From: JANYJJ01 sp038241115
Lineage (GTDB): Bacteria; Pseudomonadota; Gammaproteobacteria; Burkholderiales; Burkholderiaceae_C
Assembly: GCA_038241115.1 (NCBI GenBank)
Contig: JBBRGA010000064.1
Location: forward strand, 1-19,759
Direction: 5' to 3'
DNA: 19,759 nucleotides
The position numbers and the translations under genes were made by a program. Below, piece by piece: positions 1 to 6,950 of the stretch; positions within the stretch are counted from its first letter, which is position 1; each line of letters begins with the position of its first letter. Under the pieces are notes generated by a model. The model was not told where the DNA came from. It did not search any database and saw only the letters and a list, made by a program, of their open reading frames with translations.

Positions 1-234
1 CGCATGGCCGACAGCGACCCATACTTCACGTCCATTCAGTGCCCCATCGGTACGGTGTTGGGTTGCACCGGCACGCTGACGGACGAATTCAAATTGCTGC
101 CCGGCGTGCTGCACGCATACAGCGCCAATATTGACGGCTATACCGCGCCCATCCCTGAACCAGAAACATACGCATTGATGTTGGCGGGCTTGGGCGTGAT
201 GGCTTGGTATCGCCGCAGAAGCCTGCGTACCTGA
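1..234 (+). CDS. PEP-CTERM sorting domain protein, C-terminal fragment
   Basis: This is the last 77 or so codons of a protein that begins before the window; the frame is open to base 1, and the ATG at base 4 is probably internal. The C-terminus shows a classic PEP-CTERM signal: a PEPETYALMLAGLG motif, a short hydrophobic helix, then an RRR basic cluster at the very end. In this family the tail is recognised by an exosortase (EpsH/XrtA type) after Sec export, cleaved near the PEP motif, and the protein is handed to the envelope or extracellular matrix. Two cysteines lie in the visible upstream part (CPIGTVLGC). No exosortase is in this window. What the mature domain does cannot be judged from this fragment. 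It converges with the asparaginase gene on the other strand. Confidence 0.85.
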   Translation, partial: RMADSDPYFTSIQCPIGTVLGCTGTLTDEFKLLPGVLHAYSANIDGYTAPIPEPETYALMLAGLGVMAWYRRRSLRT

Positions 235-253
235 GGCGACCTGTGTTCTGAAG

Positions 254-295
254 GCGACTCGAGTCGCAAAGGCTTCCTGACGTCGTTTCAAGCCT
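254..295 (+). terminator. Palindrome and weak terminator-like hairpin after the PEP-CTERM gene
   Basis: Bases 254-267 form a perfect 14-nt palindrome (GCGACTCGAGTCGC). Just after it, AGGCTT (270-275) pairs with AAGCCT (290-295) and is followed by GAGTTTT. Either could help end transcription between the two convergent genes. The stems are short and the T-tract has only four bases, so an intrinsic terminator is a guess. Confidence 0.3.
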
Positions 296-404
296 GAGTT
301 TTCTGTCCGTGTCGCGCTGAGGTGTTAAACGGTTGAGCTTTGGGTTGCGACCCTTTAGCCACCTCAGGGCGATCGGTGCACACGTCACCGTGTCGCTTGT
401 TCTG

Positions 405-1361
405 TCAGCCCGCTTGTAAAGCCAGCAAAATCAACTCAACCCGCGCTTTGACCGCATTCAAAGCGCCGGCGGAAGGCAACGTCGTTGCGCCGTCACCGAT
501 GATGCGGCCGTCACTGCACCGAGTGGCACGCAACACTTTCACGCCCGCCAGCTGAGCTTGAATCAGCGCGGCTTCCACCGCGTGATGCACCGTGCCGTTG
601 CCTGTGGCCGACACCACCAAACCCTGTACACCGGCTGCCACCAATGCTTGAACTGGCAACGCTGTGGCGCCGGCGTGACTGCTCACGATATGGACTTGCG
701 GCCATGCGGCATCGAGCAGCGGCAAGGCATCGGCCAGTTGGAGCTCAGCGAAGACCGGCGCGCTTTCGGGCCATGCACGCAGTTGCCTGACCGCGCCCTC
801 TTCCACGCATGCCAACGCGCCGCTGTCACCCGACGTGAAGGCATCCAACCGATAGGTGTGAACCTTGCGCACGTCCACCGCACCATGAACCGCACCCGCC
901 ACCAGGGCCATCACACCGCATGCGTCGGTGGTCAACGCCAACGCCACTGAATCGAGCAAATTCTGAGGGCCGTCGGCCTGGTTTGAGGTGGCCGGGCGCA
1001 TCGCCGCAGTCAGCACCACCGGCTTGTTCGCACGCAACACGCGGTGCAAAAAGTAGGCGGTTTCTTCCAGCGTGTCGGTGCCGTGGGTGATGACGATGCC
1101 GGCCACTTCTGCACGAGCCAGGTGGTGCGCGCAGCGCAGCGCCAGGGCCCGCCACACGCTGAAGCTCATGTCTTTGCTGTCGAGTTGCGCTACTTGTTGA
1201 ACCTCCAGGTTGAACGCGCTCAGGGCTGGAATGGCTTGCACCAAGTCGGCCGCGGTCAATTGCGCCGCGGTGTAGCCAACGTTGTCAGACGCGTTGCTGG
1301 ACGTGCCAGCAATCGTGCCGCCGGTGCCCAAGATCACCACCACGGGAGTTTTGTTTTGCAT
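405..1361 (-). CDS. L-asparaginase (type I/II family)
   Basis: Predicted 318-residue asparaginase that hydrolyses L-asparagine to aspartate and ammonia. Both active-site motifs are present: GTGGTIAG near residues 12-19, with the nucleophilic Thr13, and HGTDTLEET at about residues 93-101, with the Thr95-Asp96 pair. The segment DVRKVHTYRLDAF carries the expected catalytic lysine. Length matches the family (about 320-350). There is no signal peptide, so the enzyme should be cytoplasmic. An in-frame TTG at 1370 would add three residues, but the ATG at 1361 puts the GTGGTIAG strand at the usual distance from the N-terminus. No strong ribosome-binding site is seen. The gene diverges from lexA, and the nearer SOS box ends only 11 bp before its ATG, so LexA could affect its expression. 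Whether it is the ansA or ansB type cannot be settled from sequence alone. Confidence 0.9.
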   Translation of the reverse strand: MQNKTPVVVILGTGGTIAGTSSNASDNVGYTAAQLTAADLVQAIPALSAFNLEVQQVAQLDSKDMSFSVWRALALRCAHHLARAEVAGIVITHGTDTLEETAYFLHRVLRANKPVVLTAAMRPATSNQADGPQNLLDSVALALTTDACGVMALVAGAVHGAVDVRKVHTYRLDAFTSGDSGALACVEEGAVRQLRAWPESAPVFAELQLADALPLLDAAWPQVHIVSSHAGATALPVQALVAAGVQGLVVSATGNGTVHHAVEAALIQAQLAGVKVLRATRCSDGRIIGDGATTLPSAGALNAVKARVELILLALQAG

Positions 1362-1372
1362 TTTTGTCAAAG

Positions 1373-1388
1373 CTGGATGAAAATACAG
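1373..1388. promoter_or_regulatory. LexA (SOS) box 1
   Basis: CTGGATGAAAATACAG fits the CTG-N10-CAG pattern of E. coli-type LexA operators, with an AT-rich centre (ideal CTGTATATATATACAG). It lies 73 bp before the lexA start codon, as expected for autoregulation, and 11 bp before the divergent asparaginase ATG. Confidence 0.8.
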
Positions 1389-1391
1389 TAG

Positions 1392-1407
1392 CTGGATGAA
1401 TGCTCAG
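1392..1407. promoter_or_regulatory. LexA (SOS) box 2
   Basis: CTGGATGAATGCTCAG also fits CTG-N10-CAG. It starts 19 bp after the first box and shares its first nine bases. Its centre is less AT-rich, so it is probably the weaker site. Two boxes before lexA, as in E. coli, suggest cooperative autorepression. Confidence 0.65.
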
Positions 1408-1461
1408 TTCGGGCAGTCACTTGCCTGATTTCACGACTTCGCGCGCACCAAGGATTTCAAG

Positions 1462-2196
1462 ATGGACCACATCAAACTCACAGACCGCCAACAACAGGTT
1501 TTGAACCTTGTGAAAGACGCCATCGAGAACACCGGCGCGCCGCCCACCCGCGCTGAAATTGCCGCTGAGCTGGGCTTCAAATCGGCCAATGCCGCCGAAG
1601 AACACTTGCAAGCGCTGGCCCGCAAAGGCGCCATTGAATTGGTCAGCGGCACCTCGCGTGGCATCCGTTTGAAGTCTGACACATTGCGCTTCCTGAACCG
1701 TCACCGCACCGAGCAGCTGACACAACAGATGACCACTCAGCAGACCCGGCGATCGACGCAAAAGCTGCCGCAACGCTTCAGCATGCCCCTGCCCGGTATG
1801 GCGCAATTGATGTTGCCTTTGGTCGGGCGCGTGGCCGCTGGCACGCCCATCCTGGCGGCCGAACACATCGAACAGACCTACGCGGTGGAGGCCAGCATGT
1901 TCAAGGCACGCCCCGACTTTTTGTTGAAAGTGCGCGGCCTCAGCATGCGCGACATCGGCATCATGGACGGCGACTTGCTGGCGGTGCAAAAAGCAAAAGA
2001 CGCGAAAAACGGGCAAATCGTCGTGGCCCGCATCGGCGATGAGGTCACGGTCAAACGCTTCAAACGCACTCCGGCCGGCATAGAACTCAGCCCTGAAAAC
2101 TCGGACTTCAAAACCATCGTCGTGCCAGCCGACAGCCCGGACTTTGAAATCGAAGGCTTGGCGGTGGGCTTGATCCGCAGCAGCTTTTTGATGTGA
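1462..2196 (+). CDS. lexA: LexA repressor, SOS response regulator
   Basis: LexA represses DNA-damage genes and cleaves itself when stimulated by RecA filaments. An N-terminal winged helix-turn-helix (residues about 1-71, with the TRAEIAAELGF recognition region) is followed by an S24-type peptidase domain. The cleavage bond is Ala126-Gly127 (VAAGTP), the nucleophile is Ser161 (GLSMRD) and the general base is Lys198 (EVTVKRF). Gly-to-Ser (34) and Ser-to-Lys (37) spacings are the same as in E. coli LexA (G85, S119, K156). At 244 residues it is longer than E. coli LexA (202). The extra length is mainly the Gln/Arg/Thr-rich linker at about residues 72-118. AAGGA at 1450-1454 lies 7 nt before the ATG and supports this start. 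Two SOS boxes upstream predict autoregulation. Confidence 0.98.
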   Translation: MDHIKLTDRQQQVLNLVKDAIENTGAPPTRAEIAAELGFKSANAAEEHLQALARKGAIELVSGTSRGIRLKSDTLRFLNRHRTEQLTQQMTTQQTRRSTQKLPQRFSMPLPGMAQLMLPLVGRVAAGTPILAAEHIEQTYAVEASMFKARPDFLLKVRGLSMRDIGIMDGDLLAVQKAKDAKNGQIVVARIGDEVTVKRFKRTPAGIELSPENSDFKTIVVPADSPDFEIEGLAVGLIRSSFLM

Positions 2197-2320
2197 GCTT
2201 TGTGGGCTCGGCGGCGAACCTGCGACGCAGATTTGCACTTCAGTGAGTGGTTCCATCCGCCAACCATCCGCCGCTAGATCCAATTTTTTTGACGCGGATT
2301 TGTCGAAGCTCGGGCCACTT

Positions 2321-3241
2321 TCAAGTCGTGGGTGGCTTCGGTCCTTTACCGCGCATGGCTTCGCAGGGGTCGTCGCGTTTTTGGGCGGGGGTGATGTTCA
2401 CGACATCGAAGGCGCTGTTGGGTAAACCTGCCTTGGCACCTTTTGCGCTTCCGGTGTCGTCTCCTACCTCCAAGTAGCCGTGCGACTTGGTTTTGACCCG
2501 GGTGGCGGGGCTCAACCAACGGGGCACGCCGAGGTCTTTGCGAACGTGGCCATTGCCGGCCAGCAACACCACGCCGCGCTGCGCGTTGGCCTCGATCAAG
2601 CGGGCCATGAACTGATCTCGGGCGACTTGAACCGGCACCATGCGTTGGGCGGTGGCGCTGTCGAGCATGCCGCAGTGGCTGGCTTCTATCGTGCTGCCGA
2701 GAGCTTTAGAGATGTCAAGGGGAACCGTCGCGTCGAAGCCGCTGGCGGCCAGGCCTTGTGACATCACGCGGCGGCCTTCGGAGCGCGACACATTGGCCGC
2801 GTAGATGGGCAGGTCGTAGGCCAGCGCCAGGTCGATGAAGGGACGGTAGAAAGCCCAATTCCAGCCGGCGGAACCCGCACCCATACCCGAGCCGGCACCA
2901 GCACCGGTGCCCGCGGCGATGACTTTGGTGGCATCTACGCGGGCGCGGTTGGCGCGCAGTTTGTCGATGTCAGCCTGGTGTTCACGGTCGAATTGCTCCA
3001 TCAACAAGGCCGGGCGAGCGCCGGTGATGAGCAGCGCCTGGAAGGCCTCGACGCGCAGCGCATGCTGCGCAGCGTTGTCATGGACTTCGCCGAGCAGCAG
3101 CACAGCGGGCGCTGAATCGGACGCGGTTGCGGTTGCGGTTGCGGCTTGAACTGTCAACTGGACTTGCAAGATCAGCGCACAAATCAGCACACCCCGCACA
3201 GGTCGCCAAGCCTTGATGGGTCGAGTTAAAAAATTATTCAC
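2321..3241 (-). CDS. ChaN-like (DUF399) putative haem-binding protein
   Basis: Predicted 306-residue exported protein of the ChaN/DUF399 family, whose members include haem-binding lipoproteins linked to iron uptake. Recognisable family motifs are LLGEVHDN (residues about 49-56), MEQFDRE, and LLAGNGHVRKDLGVPRWL near residue 250. I chose the GTG at 3241: it overlaps the acylase stop codon (GTGA) and is followed directly by a signal peptide, a basic stretch (KAWRPVR) and then a hydrophobic core GVLICALILQV ending at VQA-A. There is no ATG between the acylase stop and the conserved domain. Starting at 3313 would add 24 residues of acylase antiframe. No good lipobox is seen (LIC has Ile at -1), so a soluble periplasmic protein is likelier than a lipoprotein. 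A Gly/Ala-rich loop lies before WNWAFYRPF. The haem-binding role is from the family and is not shown here. Confidence 0.8.
   Translation of the reverse strand: MNNFLTRPIKAWRPVRGVLICALILQVQLTVQAATATATASDSAPAVLLLGEVHDNAAQHALRVEAFQALLITGARPALLMEQFDREHQADIDKLRANRARVDATKVIAAGTGAGAGSGMGAGSAGWNWAFYRPFIDLALAYDLPIYAANVSRSEGRRVMSQGLAASGFDATVPLDISKALGSTIEASHCGMLDSATAQRMVPVQVARDQFMARLIEANAQRGVVLLAGNGHVRKDLGVPRWLSPATRVKTKSHGYLEVGDDTGSAKGAKAGLPNSAFDVVNITPAQKRDDPCEAMRGKGPKPPTT
3123..3146 (-). repeat. In-frame hexanucleotide repeat in the ChaN-like gene
   Basis: On the plus strand, GCGGTT occurs three times in a row, followed by one GCGGCT unit. On the coding strand this encodes the Ala-Thr dipeptides just after the predicted signal-peptide cleavage site. 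Changes in copy number would lengthen or shorten this linker without shifting the frame. Confidence 0.75.
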
Positions 3242-5694
3242 TGCTGCACTTTCAACGTCAAAGTATTCACCACCGCACCGCCCCACACCGGCACATATTC
3301 CACCTTGGACCAAGGTTCAACAAAGCTTCTGTACAGCGGCGAAAACAGAATGCCCGATTGTCCGGTGGAATGCATGAAGCGAGAGTTGGCGGGCTGGCCC
3401 AAATCGTAGACGGCGCGCAGGCTGGGGCCGTGTTCATCGAGGTACAACTCGCCGGTGGTCGCATCGGGCTTCAGGCCCACACGCGAAACGTTGACGGTGT
3501 AGGTGTCGCCGCCCACGGGCGTGCGCAATTCAAACAATTTGGACAGTGGCCAGACCTTGCTGAACGGGCGGTGCTCAGAGCGCGCGATGTGCACCGTGTC
3601 CCAGCGCCACTTGCTGACATCGCGGCCGTGCTGGGCTTGCAATTCGTCCAGCGCCAGGGTGTAAGCGGCGTTGATCTGCTGGTCGCAGGTTTCCACCACG
3701 GAAGGCGTGGTTTTATCGTCGCACCACCATGCGTCGTTGCGCTCCAGCACGCCTTCCAATGCGTCGCGGTAGCTGCGCCCGCCGACGGTGCGTTCCCACA
3801 TCACTGGGCCCAACTCATCGGCAAAGATGAGCTTGGTGAGCTGGCGCGACCACGCGTAAAAAATGAGTGGCGCGGCTTTGTCGCCACTCATGGTGCCGTC
3901 GAAAGCACCGAGCTGCGCTGTCGCAGCTGCCGCCAGGGCATGCGTCGATCTGGCCTTCACTGCAAACGGCAAGAGACGCTGGGTGGCCAGCGAAACCACA
4001 TCACTTTGCATGCTGCGCATGTCGTCCATGCTGTGCTGGGGCTTGGCATTCAGCATCTGTTCAATGCGCTGCATGCGGTAGGGCACGGCCCATTCGTTGG
4101 TGAGGTAATGCGGATAGCTGAGCGGGTGAATGCGCTGGTTGGCGGTGGCGATCCAACCGCGCTCGGGGTTGATCTCGCGCGGTGTTTGGTCAGCCGCAAT
4201 GAAGCCGTCCCAATCGTATTTGGCGTCCCATCCGGGTGACGGCACTTGGCCCTTCAGGTCGTTGTCGGGCTTGCGCACCGGCACGCGCCCAGCCGCCACC
4301 ATGCCGATGTGCCCCGCCCTGTCGGCGACGACCATGTTCTGCATCGGTGCGAGATAGCTGGCCGAGGCACGGATGAAGTCGGGCACCGAGCTGGCTCGTG
4401 CAAAAGCCAGGCCTGCGTCCAGCGTGCTCGGGTCGGGGTCGAGCGCCGTCCAGCGCATGGTCAAAGCGTAGGCGGGTTTGCTGCCGGGGACGCCATGTGG
4501 GCCCAGCAAGCCGTCGTAGTTGGGTGAGTCTGAGATGACAGGGCCGTGCCGTGTGCTGCGCGCCTGCACCGTGACGTCGGGCTTGCCTTTGACCCTGATG
4601 ACCTCGTTGACCACCGTGAATTTGGCCCAGCCTTCGGGCGTTTGATACTGGTCCGGCGCATCGGGCTTGATGCGTTCCAAATACAAATCTTGCACATCGG
4701 GCGCGGTGTTGGTCCAGCCCCAGGCCACGCTGTCGTTTTGCCCCAGCACCACAAACGGCAGGCCCGGCATGGTCGCGCCCGCCACTTTGAAGCCCGGTGC
4801 CTGCATGCGCGCGAAGTACCAAAGCGCGGGCGCGCTGAGCTTCAGGTGAGGGTCGTTCGCGAGCAGCGGCATGCCGGTGGTGGTGTGGGTGCCGTGCACC
4901 ACCCAGTTGTTGGAACCGACGCCTTCCACACCCGACTCCGGTGCGAAGTTCAGCGCCTGCTGGCCGAGCTTGCCGTCCACATTCAAGCCCTTGAAAAGTG
5001 CGCTGTAGTCGGTGGTGATCAACGGCTTGTCTGCAGGCTCGCCCGGGTTCCCCGGGTAGGGCGGCAGCAACTCGTTGATGCGCTCCACCGGCATCATCAA
5101 GGCCAGTCGCATGCGCAGCAACTCGGTGCCCCAATTGCCGCCCAGATCCCACGCCATCATGATGGCCCAGGCCATGCTGTCCTCGGGTGTCCACGGCTCG
5201 GGCTGAATGCCCAACACCAAAAACTCCGGTGGGCGTGCCTTCATCGAGGTTTGGAGGTAGGCGTTGATGCCCGCTGTGTAGGCCAGCAGCGCGGCGCGCG
5301 ACTCGGCACTGGCAACGGCCCACTGTGCGGCAGCAGCGCGCTTTGCGCCCAGAGCACGCAGAAACTTGTCGTTCTCCAGCGCGGCCTCACCAAAGGCCTC
5401 GGCCAGACGTCCCGAGCCTATACGGCGGTGCGTTTCCAGCTGCCACAAACGGTCTTGGGCGTGCACAAAGCCCAGGCCGTACATGGCGTCGTTGGCCGTG
5501 GCGGCGGTGATGGTGGGAATGCCCTGCGCATCGCGTTCGATCTTCACGTCGGCTGTGATCTGGGCGGCCTGGGCCTGCAACTGCACCACGCCGTCGGTCA
5601 GCGGCAGCACTTGTCGGCTGTAGCCCCACAGCACAAATCCCACCGTGACCACCAGCAGCAGGAGCAAGGTCAAAACACGTCGAAACCATTTCAT
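3238..5694 (-). CDS. Penicillin acylase family protein (Ntn hydrolase)
   Basis: Predicted 818-residue precursor of the penicillin G/aculeacin/acyl-homoserine-lactone acylase family (S45). These enzymes hydrolyse amide bonds of acylated amines and mature by autocatalytic cleavage into alpha and beta subunits. An N-terminal hydrophobic segment (residues about 7-24) after KWFRR is a signal peptide or membrane anchor. The alpha region shows IERDAQGIPTI and the GFVHAQDRLWQLE motif (about 75-88). The beta subunit should start at Ser261 in GVGSNNWVV, the typical Gly-Ser cleavage site with the nucleophilic serine. ANDPHL and the later RPFSKVWPL segment fit the family. Length is normal for precursors. 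The stop codon overlaps the GTG start of the ChaN-like gene, so the two are probably one transcript. Substrate cannot be told from sequence: beta-lactams, acyl-homoserine lactones and other N-acyl compounds are all possible. Confidence 0.92.
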   Translation of the reverse strand: MKWFRRVLTLLLLLVVTVGFVLWGYSRQVLPLTDGVVQLQAQAAQITADVKIERDAQGIPTITAATANDAMYGLGFVHAQDRLWQLETHRRIGSGRLAEAFGEAALENDKFLRALGAKRAAAAQWAVASAESRAALLAYTAGINAYLQTSMKARPPEFLVLGIQPEPWTPEDSMAWAIMMAWDLGGNWGTELLRMRLALMMPVERINELLPPYPGNPGEPADKPLITTDYSALFKGLNVDGKLGQQALNFAPESGVEGVGSNNWVVHGTHTTTGMPLLANDPHLKLSAPALWYFARMQAPGFKVAGATMPGLPFVVLGQNDSVAWGWTNTAPDVQDLYLERIKPDAPDQYQTPEGWAKFTVVNEVIRVKGKPDVTVQARSTRHGPVISDSPNYDGLLGPHGVPGSKPAYALTMRWTALDPDPSTLDAGLAFARASSVPDFIRASASYLAPMQNMVVADRAGHIGMVAAGRVPVRKPDNDLKGQVPSPGWDAKYDWDGFIAADQTPREINPERGWIATANQRIHPLSYPHYLTNEWAVPYRMQRIEQMLNAKPQHSMDDMRSMQSDVVSLATQRLLPFAVKARSTHALAAAATAQLGAFDGTMSGDKAAPLIFYAWSRQLTKLIFADELGPVMWERTVGGRSYRDALEGVLERNDAWWCDDKTTPSVVETCDQQINAAYTLALDELQAQHGRDVSKWRWDTVHIARSEHRPFSKVWPLSKLFELRTPVGGDTYTVNVSRVGLKPDATTGELYLDEHGPSLRAVYDLGQPANSRFMHSTGQSGILFSPLYRSFVEPWSKVEYVPVWGGAVVNTLTLKVQQ

Positions 5695-5979
5695 GGCGGC
5701 CGCTTGGTTGGAGTCTGAGAAGACCGAAAGCGTAGCGCCGTCTCGACGTCAGCGCTGCGGTGCATGGCCAGTCTTGGTTTTGACGGCGAAAACGCATGCT
5801 TATCTCGGGTTCAAAAAACACGCAACTTGAAACACTGAGGCAGCTAAGTTTCGATTCCATGGCCTGGGTGCGACTCTCGAATCAATGCAAAAGCCTGTGC
5901 ACAAACCAGCGAAAAACCCAGCCCAGAAATCAGCAAACCGACAGACGCGCGGTCGCGAACAAGAGAGCAAACCCACACC

Positions 5980-6552
5980 ATGCTGAACGATCTAGTCACC
6001 CGCTTGGGCGGCCGCAAAGCGCAGGCCCCTGATGCCGTGCACTTGCCCCAGCCGGGCAATGCGCACATTGAAATTTGCCCTCCGGCCCTGCGCCGCAGCG
6101 CGCAGTCGTCGGGCTGGCGCGAGGGCTGGCGAGAAAGCTGGCAAGCCGGCTTGCGCGACTGGCTGCAAAGCACTTTGCCCACCAGCAGCCGCCATGCCGA
6201 AAACACCCTCGTGAGCAGCACGCTCAGCGGCTGGAATAAAGAGTTGACGATGACGATGACGGTGCAAGCCAGCAGCCCGCTGTCACTGGTGCGCCGCGAA
6301 TTCATCAACTCGTTGGGTGACATGCGCACGCAACAAGCGGGTGACTTGGTCGGTCGCATGCGCATTGCGCGCTCGATGCATGAACTGTGGCATCTGCGCA
6401 TCGACGTCTACAACCTGGTCGCCCAACACCACGACGAAAGCGAAGCCACGCGCCGGCTCAACCGCCTGAACCGATTTTTTCCACAGCGCGTGGGGCGGCC
6501 CTCCATTGGCACGCCCATCGTCCACGCAGACCGACGCAGCCCAGCGCGCTGA
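5980..6552 (+). CDS. Hypothetical protein A, paralogue of the next gene
   Basis: I do not recognise this 190-residue protein. It has no signal peptide or membrane segment. The N-terminal part has a Trp-rich stretch, GWREGWRESW with a following RDWL, near residues 45-62. The C-terminal part (about 119-165) contains IARSMHELWHLR and ends in RLNRLNRFFP. That stretch resembles the gene immediately downstream (LAKEAVELWRLR ... HRQLDSVFP), so the two are likely diverged copies or members of one family. It looks helical and soluble. The ATG at 5980 follows AAGAGAG at 5961-5967, a rather distant ribosome-binding site. The 26-bp gap to the next gene suggests co-transcription. Base composition is like its neighbours. 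Function unknown. Confidence 0.72.
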   Translation: MLNDLVTRLGGRKAQAPDAVHLPQPGNAHIEICPPALRRSAQSSGWREGWRESWQAGLRDWLQSTLPTSSRHAENTLVSSTLSGWNKELTMTMTVQASSPLSLVRREFINSLGDMRTQQAGDLVGRMRIARSMHELWHLRIDVYNLVAQHHDESEATRRLNRLNRFFPQRVGRPSIGTPIVHADRRSPAR

Positions 6553-6578
6553 TCACAAAACTCAAAGAACTGCTCACG

Positions 6579-6950
6579 ATGAACTCTGCCGGACAGCACG
6601 CTGCTCAGTCACACAACATCGGCTCAGCCGTTCACGCTGGCATGCCCTTGCCCGGTTACGGCTTGCCCGAAGAGCGCCTGGCCCGCATGGCCGCGCAGAC
6701 CGCATTCACTGAGCTGCAACACAGCTTCATGCGCGCCACCGCCGAGATCGATGGTCGGGTGGGTTTGCGGTTGCAGCGCCAGGTGATGTTGGCCAAAGAG
6801 GCGGTTGAGCTGTGGCGCTTGCGCGGGGCGGTGTTTGCGGCCCTGCCCGTTCAAAGTGAACGCAGTCGCCTGCACAAAGCCGAACTGCACCGGCAGTTGG
6901 ACAGTGTGTTTCCAGACTGCGGCGACATCAACGGGTTTGCATTGCGCTAA
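6579..6950 (+). CDS. Hypothetical protein B, paralogue of the preceding gene
   Basis: Predicted 123-residue soluble protein of unknown function. It carries the same core as the gene before it: LAKEAVELWRLR at about residues 69-80, then a charged helix ending HRQLDSVFP. It lacks the longer N-terminal region of its neighbour and instead has a short Gly/Pro-containing start (GMPLPGYGLPEERLARMAAQTAF). The frame is open upstream to 6387, but that stretch overlaps protein A out of frame, so I chose the ATG at 6579. No strong ribosome-binding site is evident (CAAAGAAC lies about 9-16 nt before). Its last bases overlap the end of the convergent trmJ gene by 4 bp. Predicted mostly helical, with HSFMRATAEIDGRVGLRLQRQV forming a likely amphipathic helix. 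Confidence 0.7.
   Translation: MNSAGQHAAQSHNIGSAVHAGMPLPGYGLPEERLARMAAQTAFTELQHSFMRATAEIDGRVGLRLQRQVMLAKEAVELWRLRGAVFAALPVQSERSRLHKAELHRQLDSVFPDCGDINGFALR

Larger units (their letters stand above)
1371..1408 (+). repeat. 19-bp tandem duplication carrying the two LexA boxes
   Basis: Bases 1371-1389 and 1390-1408 are two abutting 19-nt units, each beginning AGCTGGATGAA and ending CAGT. They are identical at 15 of 19 positions; the differences are confined to unit positions 12-15. The second operator therefore looks like a duplication of the first (or the reverse). Confidence 0.8.

Noticed and set aside
1417..2283. 288-codon minus-strand ORF opposite lexA
   Set aside because: Antisense shadow of lexA; the LexA frame keeps all catalytic spacings.
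2197..2320. Possible terminator at the seven-T run after lexA (2284-2290)
   Set aside because: No convincing stem directly precedes the T-run on the plus strand, and the GAAGC/GCTTC and GCCAC/GTGGC pairings near 2305-2340 are not followed by Ts on the minus strand.
4546..5718. 390-codon plus-strand ORF, and 4190-5323 minus frame
   Set aside because: Both are shadows of the penicillin acylase gene, whose motifs and nucleophile are clear in its own frame.
5695..5979. Promoter for the small-protein pair (TTGACG at 5780 with TTATCT at 5800)
   Set aside because: The spacer is only 14 bases, too short for a sigma-70 promoter; nothing else in this gap stands out.
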